Origin: Paenibacillus tritici
Lineage (GTDB): Bacteria > Bacillota > Bacilli > Paenibacillales > Paenibacillaceae
NCBI RefSeq assembly: GCF_013204885.1
Contig: NZ_JABMKX010000025.1
Span: 1 to 64,000, forward strand
Direction: 5' to 3'
Length of the DNA: 64,000 nucleotides
The notes below the pieces were generated by a model. It made no database searches and had not been told where the DNA came from. It saw only the letters and a program-made list of their open reading frames with translations. The position numbers and the translations under genes are program-made. Shown in pieces: positions 57,447 to 64,000 of the stretch. Each line of letters opens with the position of its first letter. Position 1 is the stretch's first letter.

Positions 57447-57845
57447 TTAGTGGGTATCCGAAGAGTCTGATTTTTTCTTTTCGAGATCTTTGATGAATTG
57501 CCAGAAGGTTAACATTTCGCGTTTACGCTCCTCGGGTGCATCCAGATAATCTTTGAAAAACAACCCATGTTCCGGATTTTTTAGAAAAGCCTCAAATTCG
57601 GACATTTCAGAAGTTAGGGGAGCAGCCCCTTCCTCACTCGTTCCGTATGCCAAACGCTCCAATTCTTCGGTAGTTATACCTAATGTACGACAAACTTTAA
57701 GGACATTATCTACAGAAGCTCCTCCAACACCCCGCATTAGGATCGACCTCAGCGTAGTATAAGGAATTCCCGCCTTTTCTGAAAAAGCCTTCGTGTTCAG
57801 GCCTGTTTCCTCGATTAACCTCTTTAAGACTTCAGCCCGTTGCAC
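57447..57845 (-). CDS. XRE-family repressor (ImmR-like)
   Basis: 132 residues: N-terminal helix-turn-helix (LNTKAFSEKAGIPYTTLRSIL, about 16-36; DNA-contact helix TTLRSILMRG) and a short C-terminal tail that would be the ImmA cleavage target. Starts at GTG 57845 with AGGGAGG seven bases upstream on the - strand. Its promoter at 57900 and the opposing promoter are covered by four palindromic operators, so it very likely represses itself and the xpf-like gene. Confidence 0.9.
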   Translation of the reverse strand: MQRAEVLKRLIEETGLNTKAFSEKAGIPYTTLRSILMRGVGGASVDNVLKVCRTLGITTEELERLAYGTSEEGAAPLTSEMSEFEAFLKNPEHGLFFKDYLDAPEERKREMLTFWQFIKDLEKKKSDSSDTH

Positions 57846-57899
57846 ATACAGTCCTCCCTAAAATCATCAGTGTATACGCTACTTCGTATTCTTAAGTTT

Positions 57900-57928
57900 A
57901 TTGTAGAAGGTTTGAATGCAATTGTAAA
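57900..57928 (-). promoter_or_regulatory. leftward promoter of the repressor operon
   Basis: On the - strand TTTACA (57928-57923), 17-bp spacer and TACAAT (57905-57900). It drives immR-immA; O2 overlaps its -35 edge and O1 lies downstream. Confidence 0.8.
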
Positions 57929-57960
57929 TATGCATTTTCGTATTATTGCGGATATAAGGC

Positions 57961-57989
57961 TTGACTTAATGCGAAATTGAGCATAATAT
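57961..57989 (+). promoter_or_regulatory. rightward promoter of the xpf-like gene
   Basis: TTGACT (57961-57966), 17-bp spacer and TAATAT (57984-57989). Operator O3 lies exactly between the hexamers, so repressor binding must exclude RNA polymerase. Confidence 0.85.
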
Positions 57990-58048
57990 GATTAAAAAAT
58001 ACGAAATTGAGTATATCTAAATTGATTTTTGATAGAGGGGGAATAAAC

Positions 58049-58570
58049 ATGTGGTGTATAGAGCAGGAAGAAGTGGAACATCTGGATTCAAATGGTGTGC
58101 AAAAACTGCTTCCAGAATATCAAATTTCATTAAAGAGTGTAGAGCAATTATATGGAAGCGCAGATGCGGATGACAAGAAGGTAATCGCCGGAATGGTCAG
58201 TGACTGCAAATATGTTATTGAGTGGCTGAGCAGTGGACGGCGGCCGGGGAACACGCGGGGAATTGAACGGCGGGCAGGCTATGAACGGGAAATTCTTTTA
58301 GAACCTGTGCGTATGCAGAACTTTACCGCCAGGTTCAATGCAGTCCCTTCTGAAGGACTCACTGAGGATCAACGTTTTCAATTGGAATATGTATTGGGGC
58401 TGTTAAGCAGGAGGGAGAAGGAGTGTTACATGCTGGCAAAAGGTGAAGGATTCTCGCATGTGGCTATTGCTGATATGCTCCAGATTTCGGCCGGCAGTGT
58501 AAGTGAGTATATTCAGCGGGCACAAAAAAAGGTCAGTTCTGTAACAGATGAGTTTATGTCTCTTATCTAA
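58049..58570 (+). CDS. xpf: PBSX Xpf-like positive control (sigma-like) factor
   Basis: 173 residues. The middle part (IAGMVSDCKYVIEWLSSGRRPGNTRGIERR, in pieces) matches the Xpf family; the C-terminus is a sigma-70 region 4 helix-turn-helix (REKECYMLAKGEGFSHVAIADMLQISAGSVSEYIQ, about 121-155). In B. subtilis PBSX this factor turns on late genes. ATG 58049 follows AGAGGGGG; the longer reading from 58007 lacks a site. It sits right after the rightward promoter, so it should activate the tail operon. Confidence 0.88.
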   Translation: MWCIEQEEVEHLDSNGVQKLLPEYQISLKSVEQLYGSADADDKKVIAGMVSDCKYVIEWLSSGRRPGNTRGIERRAGYEREILLEPVRMQNFTARFNAVPSEGLTEDQRFQLEYVLGLLSRREKECYMLAKGEGFSHVAIADMLQISAGSVSEYIQRAQKKVSSVTDEFMSLI

Positions 58571-58682
58571 AATTAGCTTTTTAAATTAAATAATGGGTTT
58601 GTCTAGTGAAAGCCCCTAATAAATAGAAAGATAAATAACGACGCTCATTCTGCTGATGCCGGAGGGGGAGGTGACTGCAAAG

Positions 58683-58730
58683 ATGGTGAAGCCGTTAGGG
58701 GCAAACTGCTGCTTTGAAAAAGAGTTCTAG
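58683..58730 (+). CDS. possible 15-residue micro-ORF
   Basis: ATG to TAG encoding MVKPLGANCCFEKEF, nine bases after GGGAGGTG (58666-58673), a strong ribosome binding site that otherwise has no partner. Twin cysteines are notable. It lies in the 178-bp gap (58571-58748) between xpf and the tail genes. It could be a leader peptide or micro-protein; no homolog known to me. Confidence 0.4.
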   Translation: MVKPLGANCCFEKEF

Positions 58731-58748
58731 AGATTGGGGAGGGGCGCA

Positions 58749-59171
58749 GTGACAATTACTTTATTAATCATGGCGATTCAAAAGTTTCTGAAAGAGCAGT
58801 TGGCAGATGACATGCTGCCCGTACCACCAGTTCTGCTGGGATATCTACCGCAGAGTAATGCCGGGAAGCCTGTATATCCGGTAATTATGATTCGCCCGGC
58901 TGAAGGTGAGGGAGATTCAGGTCAAGGGCAAATCCAAATTAAACTACAGTTCGGAACTCAATCCGAAGATGACACAGGATTAATTGATTTGCTTAATATG
59001 ATGGAGCGGGTACGTATCCTGCTTTTGCGCAAGAGAGTACTTGAATCCAAATTCGTCATGGACGGCAGTTGGAAAGTGAAACTTAACGAGGAGCATCCTG
59101 CAGATGACTGGGGAGGCGAACTTGTAACAACATGGGCATTGCCCGAAATTAGACAGGAGGCACAACAATGA
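58749..59171 (+). CDS. hypothetical phage-like tail protein, tail-terminator candidate
   Basis: 140 residues, mixed alpha/beta, no membrane segment. Its position before the sheath gene, size and the PPVLLGYLP/YPVIMIRPAEGE region resemble tail terminator or tail completion proteins, but I cannot assign a family firmly. GTG 58749 is taken after GGGGAGGGG; TTG 58734 lies upstream. Overlaps the next gene by ATGA. Confidence 0.7.
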   Translation: MTITLLIMAIQKFLKEQLADDMLPVPPVLLGYLPQSNAGKPVYPVIMIRPAEGEGDSGQGQIQIKLQFGTQSEDDTGLIDLLNMMERVRILLLRKRVLESKFVMDGSWKVKLNEEHPADDWGGELVTTWALPEIRQEAQQ

Positions 59172-59440
59172 GATTCATTAAAAATAAAGACAATCTCCAA
59201 AATGAGCAGGAGCCGGCACGGATCTATTTAGGTCCAAACCTGCGCGGCGGGCGGCTGCTGCAATCTACCGTGTTTCGTTCGGGTATTCCTGCCTATTTGT
59301 TGCCGCTGCTGGAAGAACAGCCGGATGTGGCAGAACTGATTATACCGGTTGAACAAATGACGGCAGTGCAGGAACGCATTGTTCAAGCCGGAACAGCTGA
59401 ATATGCAGTATATCAAAGACTTTTAGGGAAGGGGATTTAA
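59168..59440 (+). CDS. small hypothetical protein of the tail operon
   Basis: 90 residues, hydrophilic. Unrecognised. Coupled to the preceding gene by ATGA and 3 bp before the sheath gene, so it is most likely a structural or assembly protein of the contractile tail. AGGAGG lies in the upstream gene end. Confidence 0.7.
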   Translation: MRFIKNKDNLQNEQEPARIYLGPNLRGGRLLQSTVFRSGIPAYLLPLLEEQPDVAELIIPVEQMTAVQERIVQAGTAEYAVYQRLLGKGI

Positions 59441-59443
59441 AAT

Positions 59444-60889
59444 ATGGCTTTTAAACATGGTGTAACAATTATTGAACAATCGACTTCGGTTCTGGCTCCG
59501 ACAAAAGCGACAAGCGGTATTCCTTTTGCGGTAGGAACGGCTCCGGTGCATTTGGCTAATGCGGCTGTACCGGTGAATACTCCAGTACTTGTATATAGTT
59601 ACGCAGAAGCAGTGGCTGCTTTCGGATACAGTGAGGACTGGTCAAAATATACGCTGAGCGAATTAATATATTCTCATTTTGCGTTGTACGAGAAAGCCCC
59701 TATGATTCTGGTCAATGTGCTTGATCCGACCACGCATAAGACAACGGTTGCCCCTGCAACGGCTGCTGTAACTAACCGTACTGCAGTCCTTCAGGAAGAA
59801 GGAGTACTGCTGCCAACACTCATTGTTAAATCTTCAGATGGTACATCAACTTACGTATCCGGCAAGGATTATTCAGCTGCTTTTGACGAGAGCGGCCATG
59901 TGATGATCACAACAAAGCCTTCTGGTGCTATCGCGGTCAATGTGAATCAACTGACGATCGGTTATGACAAGCTTAATCCGGATGCTGTAGAGGCTGAGGA
60001 TGTTATTGGGGGCGTGAGCGTCTCTGGGGAATATACCGGTTTCGAACTGGTCCATCAAGCTTACCCGCGGTTTGGTATTCTTCCGGATCTGCTGCTGGCT
60101 CCAGGCTGGTCACACTTGTCTGCAGTTGCCGCAGTAATGAAGGCGAAAGCGGGAAATATCAACGGGAATTTCAAGGCGATAGCGCTGACGGATATTGATC
60201 CGTCCCAGCCGTATACAGATGCCGGTACGTGGAAAGCGGACAACAGCTACACGGGTCCTCTTCAAATTGCATCTTATCCGATGCTGACTCTGGGGGAGAA
60301 GAAATATCATTTCTCTACTCAGCTCGCAGGACTTATCGCAGCGACCGATGCCAATAACGGCGGTATTCCTTTTGTATCACCGTCTAACAAGTCCTTGCAA
60401 GCGGATGGGACGGTGCTCTCTGATGGGATAGGCCAGTTCCTGGGGATTGATCAGGCAAGCTTCCTTAACAGCACGGGGATTGTAACGGCACTTAACCTTG
60501 GAACGAGCGGCTGGAAGAGCTGGGGCAATCATACGGCTGCCTATCCTGGTGCAACAGACCCCAAAGACAGCTTTATTCCGGTTCGCCGCATGTTTAACTG
60601 GATTGGCAACAGTCTGATTTTGACCTACATGCAGAAGGTGGATGATCCAATGAACAAGCGGCTGGTTGCCGCAGTTACCGATTCGGTGAACATCTGGCTG
60701 AATGGGCTGACGGCTTCCGGAGCACTGCTGGGCGGACGGGTAGACTTCAATGAGTCCGAGAACCCGGTGGAGGAGCTGATGGCCGGCAAGGTTACCTTCC
60801 ATCTGCATATCACACCACCGGGACCGGCACAGGAGATTTCATTCCTGCTTGAATACGACACAACATACTTAGCTGCGCTGGTAGCGTAA
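59444..60889 (+). CDS. contractile tail sheath protein
   Basis: 481 residues. Phage sheath family (XkdK/gpFI/Mu gpL type): N-terminal MAFKHGVTIIEQ handshake segment, variable domain (about 110-200), and the conserved C-terminal domain (VAAVTDSVNIWLNGL, then VTFHLHITPPGPAQEISFLLEYDTTYL, about 405-478) that links sheath rings. It marks the particle as contractile (myovirus/R-type). Confidence 0.93.
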   Translation: MAFKHGVTIIEQSTSVLAPTKATSGIPFAVGTAPVHLANAAVPVNTPVLVYSYAEAVAAFGYSEDWSKYTLSELIYSHFALYEKAPMILVNVLDPTTHKTTVAPATAAVTNRTAVLQEEGVLLPTLIVKSSDGTSTYVSGKDYSAAFDESGHVMITTKPSGAIAVNVNQLTIGYDKLNPDAVEAEDVIGGVSVSGEYTGFELVHQAYPRFGILPDLLLAPGWSHLSAVAAVMKAKAGNINGNFKAIALTDIDPSQPYTDAGTWKADNSYTGPLQIASYPMLTLGEKKYHFSTQLAGLIAATDANNGGIPFVSPSNKSLQADGTVLSDGIGQFLGIDQASFLNSTGIVTALNLGTSGWKSWGNHTAAYPGATDPKDSFIPVRRMFNWIGNSLILTYMQKVDDPMNKRLVAAVTDSVNIWLNGLTASGALLGGRVDFNESENPVEELMAGKVTFHLHITPPGPAQEISFLLEYDTTYLAALVA

Positions 60890-60904
60890 AAGGAGGAGCA
60901 AATT

Positions 60905-61423
60905 ATGCCTAAAAGATCTGAAAGAGTTATTGATTATTCAGTGTACTTGAATGCCGTCGATTACCTGGGAACAGCAACCGCGACCTTGCCGGAAATTACT
61001 TACCTGGTAGATACAATTAAAGGGGGCGGGATTGCCGGTGAAATGGCGGCGCCTTCTCCAGGATACACGGGAGCGATGAGTCTGGCGCTCAAATGGCGTA
61101 CGATTGAAAACGCAGCGGCCTCTCTTCTGGCGCCGAAGGTCCATACGCTGGATCTCCGGGCTTCGATTCAGACCTTTGACACGGCAACAAGTGAATATCG
61201 TGAGGTGCCCTTCAAGGTAACCGTCCGTGCAAGACCGCTCGGCTTGACACTCGGTAATCTGGAGACTGGAGCAGCCATGGATACTACCAACAACTTCTCG
61301 GTCAACTATTTGAAGGTCACTCTGGATGGTGTCCAGGTGCTGGAAATTGATAAATATAACTACATCCATAAGGTACACGATGTCGATTACCTCGCGGCTA
61401 CCAAAGAGAATCTGGGTCTATAA
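60905..61423 (+). CDS. major tail tube protein
   Basis: 172 residues of the P2 gpFII type: SERVIDYSVYLNAVDYLGTATATLPEI start and VHDVDYLAATKENLGL end. Forms the inner tube pushed through the target envelope when the sheath contracts. AAGGAGGAGC lies upstream of ATG 60905, 16 bp after the sheath gene. Confidence 0.93.
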   Translation: MPKRSERVIDYSVYLNAVDYLGTATATLPEITYLVDTIKGGGIAGEMAAPSPGYTGAMSLALKWRTIENAAASLLAPKVHTLDLRASIQTFDTATSEYREVPFKVTVRARPLGLTLGNLETGAAMDTTNNFSVNYLKVTLDGVQVLEIDKYNYIHKVHDVDYLAATKENLGL

Positions 61424-61435
61424 GGAGAATGCACA

Positions 61436-61756
61436 ATGGGAACAAAAGAACTGGAGGAGACTGGAGCGGAAGTATATACTTTCGCCCGGCCGGTAACATT
61501 TGAGGGCGATACTGTTGAAAGCCTGAGTATCAATTTTGACAAGCTGACGGGTGAGGACATTCTGGTCTGTGACCGGCAGTATCAGATGGAGTCGGCGCGG
61601 CAATCCGGCGGGGAATTGATTAAGGAGACCAATAAAGCTTATCAGGCTTATATTGTAGCGAAGGCAGCCGGTGTTCATGTTGGACTAATCCGGGTCCTGC
61701 CTGCTAAGGATTTCACAAAACTGACCTTACAGGCACAAAGTTTTTTGCTGCTGTAG
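61436..61756 (+). CDS. tail assembly chaperone, short (0-frame) form
   Basis: 106 residues like P2 gpE / Mu gp41 tail assembly chaperones: TFARPVTFEGDTVESLSINFDKLTGEDIL start. The last codons AGT TTT TTG lie on a T TTT TTG slippery site; see the frameshift product at 61436-61902. AAGGAGA precedes ATG 61436. Confidence 0.9.
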   Translation: MGTKELEETGAEVYTFARPVTFEGDTVESLSINFDKLTGEDILVCDRQYQMESARQSGGELIKETNKAYQAYIVAKAAGVHVGLIRVLPAKDFTKLTLQAQSFLLL

Positions 61757-61902
61757 GCTGCGGAGACGGCGATGGGATCAAAGACATCGCCGTCTCTTTG
61801 GCCATGCTTACCCATACTCCTATTCCTTATTTTCTTGCTTTGCCTTTGGAGGATCTGGGGGATTGGGTAGAGAGGGTGTCGAGGATGAAGGGAAGGAGGT
61901 AG
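61436..61902 (+). CDS. tail assembly chaperone E+E' fusion by programmed -1 frameshift
   Basis: Reading 0-frame to 61747 and slipping back one base at T TTT TTG (61741-61747) joins a 51-residue extension (AAVGCGDGDGIKDIAVSLAM through ALPLEDLGDWVERVSRMKGR) ending at TAG 61900-61902, giving a 155-residue protein. The extension has no own start or ribosome binding site. The same heptamer makes gpE+E' in phage P2. A perfect 12-bp hairpin follows at 61763-61796. Confidence 0.85.
61741..61796 (+). promoter_or_regulatory. -1 ribosomal frameshift signal
   Basis: Slippery heptamer TTTTTTG (61741-61747) in the right frame, then after 15 nt a stem GAGACGGCGATG (61763-61774) pairing perfectly with CATCGCCGTCTC (61785-61796) around a 10-nt loop. 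The spacing is somewhat longer than the usual 5-9 nt. Confidence 0.8.
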
Positions 61903-61905
61903 CTT

Positions 61906-64000
61906 ATGGCAGGAACAGGCAGTCCAAGCGGAAGTATTAATGAGATTATTGTCCGGCTGAATGTATTGGTGAATCCTGATTTCCGGCGCTCTGTCGGGGA
62001 AGCGGAACAGCATATTGAGGATCTGGACCGGGTTCTTAGGGAACTGGCGAGCAGAGGGTACTTTGATGTACTGCGCAGAGAGGCTGAGGATGCAGATGAC
62101 AGCATAGAGGAGGTAGGCGATAATGCCGGTAAACTCGGTGACAGACTTAAGGATGCATTCAATGAAGTAGATTTCTCCATGCTGCAAAAAGCGGTTGAAC
62201 CCTTAAAAGCCGTATGGACGGCTGTGAATGATTCTGCTGGGGCAATGGCGCAGCTTCAGGCATCAACCGGATTAACCGCCGCTGAAATGAGCGGAATGAA
62301 AGAAATCTCCGATAGCCTGTACAGTCAGAATTACGGTAAAAACTTCGAGGATATCGGTGACGCGGTTGGAACGGTGAAGCAAGTTCTGGGCCAAACCGGA
62401 GATGAGCTGGAGAAGACCACCCAGACCGCCATGACGTATCGTGATGTTTTTAAGGGAGATATATCTGACTCTGTACAAGCCGTTGACGCGATGATGCAAA
62501 AATTCGGCATCTCTTCAGAACAGGCCTATAATCTGATGGCCCAAGGTGCGCAGAAGGGGATGAATACATCCGGCGGGCTTCTAAATGCCGTAGAGAAGTA
62601 CAGCGCTGACTTCAAAAAGATGGGGTATTCTGCTGACGAGATGTTTGAGTTGTTGAGCTCTGGCATGGACAATGGGGCGGACTCCATTGATGGCGTTGCC
62701 GGTATTATGAAGAAATTCGGATCCACGGTGAAAGAGGGCTCGGATTCTGCAAAGGCCGCTATTTACGAGCTCTTTGCTCCTAAGCAGCTGGATCAGTTCA
62801 GTGCTGCACTTATCAGTGGCGGGACGAAGTCGAAAGAATTTGCTGAATTGGTAAAGGCTGCAGGAAAAAAAGGGGCCGTTGCTCTTGTTGGCGATCTGAA
62901 GGCGGGGGGAGACTCGGCTAACAAAGCAATGCTTCAACTGCAAAAGACGCTGGGCAACGGTGATGCCATCTTCAAAGGGATGGCGGACGGAACCGTCACC
63001 GGCAAGGAAGCCATGAATCAGGTTATTCAGAAATTAAAGGCTATTAAAGATCCGGCTCATCAAGCGGCTCTTGCCGGTGCCTTGTTCGGGTCTCAATTTG
63101 AGGAAATAGGAAACAAAGCGGTGTTGTCGCTGGGCCAGACGCGGCATCAGTTTGATATGACCCGGCAGACGATGGATGAAGTGTCTGCGATTAAGGATAA
63201 TACGCTAACCGAACAGTTTGCAGCCATAGGGCGGGAGTTGATGTCCGGTCTAGTAGTCCCTCTGGGAGAGAGCGTGATGCCGGCACTTCAGGGGCTGACT
63301 AGCTGGGCGTCAGACAACAAAGAAGCATTGATGGTCATCGGTCTTGCAGCGCCTACCGCAGTATTGGCTACCAAGGCAGTGAAGATTGTTCAGGAGTTCT
63401 CCACGATCATTAAGGCGGCCAGCGGGGCCAGCGGAGCGGCTGGAGGATTTGCGGGGGCACTGGGACTGCTGACGAATCCCGTAGGTCTCGCTGTTGCCGG
63501 TGTGGGGCTGGTCACAGCAGGGGTCATAGCCTTCAAAAAGCATCAGGAGGATGCACGCCAGGAGCTTCTGAATATGGGAGGTACACTGGAGGAATCCTAT
63601 GCTAATTATTCAGGGATTGAGGAAGCCAGTACCAAAACTCAAGGCTTGATTACCGAATATGACCGGTTGGCGAGGAAAATTAAGGACGTCAAAACCCCCG
63701 CTGCAGAATTGGCAGAAGCCAGACGAAAACAGAAGGATGTAGAGCAAAAGTTAATTGATATGAATCCGGGTATTCTGTCTGCTGAAGATTTGAAAAGTGG
63801 AAGATTTAGCGATCAGCTTGGGCTTGTAGGAAATCTGGCCAAAGCCCGTGAGGAGATAGGCAGACGAGAGTTAGAGCATGATGCACTCTCAGCACAGGCT
63901 AAATTGCCTGATTTGGAGGATGAATACACAGCATCGACCGAAAAACTCGCCAAGCAGAACGCTGAATATGAGACTAATAAGGTTAAATTTCAAGATTATC
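61906..64000 (+). CDS. phage tail tape measure protein (partial)
   Basis: Open to the right edge; at least 698 residues. Starts at ATG 61906 seven bases after GGAAGGAGG and overlaps the E' region spacing by 3 bp. TP901-type core at about 90-330 (DSAGAMAQLQASTGLTAAEM, then QAYNLMAQGAQKGMNTSGGLLNAVEKYSADF), hydrophobic alanine/glycine-rich segment at about 505-545, then coiled coil with charged heptads (about 570-698). Sets tail length; gene size therefore predicts particle length. Confidence 0.93.
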   Translation, partial: MAGTGSPSGSINEIIVRLNVLVNPDFRRSVGEAEQHIEDLDRVLRELASRGYFDVLRREAEDADDSIEEVGDNAGKLGDRLKDAFNEVDFSMLQKAVEPLKAVWTAVNDSAGAMAQLQASTGLTAAEMSGMKEISDSLYSQNYGKNFEDIGDAVGTVKQVLGQTGDELEKTTQTAMTYRDVFKGDISDSVQAVDAMMQKFGISSEQAYNLMAQGAQKGMNTSGGLLNAVEKYSADFKKMGYSADEMFELLSSGMDNGADSIDGVAGIMKKFGSTVKEGSDSAKAAIYELFAPKQLDQFSAALISGGTKSKEFAELVKAAGKKGAVALVGDLKAGGDSANKAMLQLQKTLGNGDAIFKGMADGTVTGKEAMNQVIQKLKAIKDPAHQAALAGALFGSQFEEIGNKAVLSLGQTRHQFDMTRQTMDEVSAIKDNTLTEQFAAIGRELMSGLVVPLGESVMPALQGLTSWASDNKEALMVIGLAAPTAVLATKAVKIVQEFSTIIKAASGASGAAGGFAGALGLLTNPVGLAVAGVGLVTAGVIAFKKHQEDARQELLNMGGTLEESYANYSGIEEASTKTQGLITEYDRLARKIKDVKTPAAELAEARRKQKDVEQKLIDMNPGILSAEDLKSGRFSDQLGLVGNLAKAREEIGRRELEHDALSAQAKLPDLEDEYTASTEKLAKQNAEYETNKVKFQDY

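Larger units (their letters stand above)
57874..58014. promoter_or_regulatory. four-site operator array of the phage switch
   Basis: Four 16-bp imperfect palindromes share ATAC/GTAT-type half-sites: O1 57874-57889 (ATACGCTACTTCGTAT), O2 57928-57943 (ATATGCATTTTCGTAT), O3 57969-57984 (ATGCGAAATTGAGCAT), O4 57999-58014 (ATACGAAATTGAGTAT). O3 fills the -35/-10 spacer of the rightward promoter and O4 is just downstream; O2 abuts the -35 and O1 the start region of the leftward promoter. Binding by the XRE repressor is inferred. Confidence 0.85.

Noticed and set aside
61754..61756. Early stop in the tail chaperone as sign of gene decay
   Set aside because: The stop follows a correct T TTT TTG site with open -1 frame, so programmed frameshifting explains it better than mutation.
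56310..64000. Attachment sites or a tRNA target for the phage island
   Set aside because: No tRNA gene and no direct repeat found on the left side; the right end is outside the window.

Overview
The window is a stretch of low-to-mid GC Firmicutes chromosome, almost certainly Paenibacillus or a close relative. This is inferred from the gene order (ctsR-mcsA-mcsB-clpC-radA-disA, then ispDF-gltX-cysES, then the rif/str/S10/spc/alpha ribosomal superoperon), from Gram-positive regulatory RNAs (T-box, L10 leader), strong AGGAGG-type ribosome binding sites, GTG/TTG starts and sigH. Nearly all genes lie on the + strand.

Layout. (1) 1-555: 3' end of an rRNA operon (5S rRNA and terminator), then a gene-free stretch with seven DnaA-box-like 9-mers all in one orientation. 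(2) 556-10123: an Eis-like acetyltransferase, then the CtsR-controlled protein quality-control operon (promoter plus CtsR operator, ctsR-mcsA-mcsB-clpC), then radA, disA and pssA. (3) 10253-19050: a lineage-specific minus-strand gene, a PIN/TRAM membrane protein (yacL), ispD-ispF, gltX, and a T-box-controlled cysE-cysS-mrnC-rlmB-rae1 operon. (4) 19125-36983: sigH, then rpmG-secE-nusG-rplKA, the L10 leader with rplJL, a methyltransferase, rpoBC, and the str operon (L7Ae-like, rpsL, rpsG, fusA, tuf). (5) 37123-38828: a small accessory island with a cupin protein and a V4R protein on the - strand, divergent from an FNR-like regulator, with a perfect FNR box between them. (6) 38917-56309: S10-spc-alpha operons through rplQ, truA and rplM-rpsI. 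(7) 56399-64000: a phage-derived island.

The phage-derived island is the most unusual region. It has a divergent ImmA/ImmR-type repressor module, four 16-bp palindromic operators overlapping two back-to-back promoters, a PBSX Xpf-like sigma factor, and then directly contractile-tail genes (two small unknown proteins, tail sheath, tail tube, tail assembly chaperone with a programmed -1 frameshift, tape measure). No terminase, portal, capsid or integrase gene is present between the regulators and the tail genes. This layout is that of a headless contractile-tail particle (R-type tailocin) rather than an intact prophage, although the downstream part lies outside the window.

How the parts work together: the core regions supply transcription (rpoA/B/C, nusG, sigH), translation (about 28 ribosomal proteins, EF-G, EF-Tu, IF-1, tRNA charging), secretion (secE, secY) and stress proteolysis (McsB marks and ClpC unfolds). 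DisA and RadA link DNA repair to c-di-AMP signalling. The tail island has its own switch, and its likely output is lysis-released particles induced by relief of repression.
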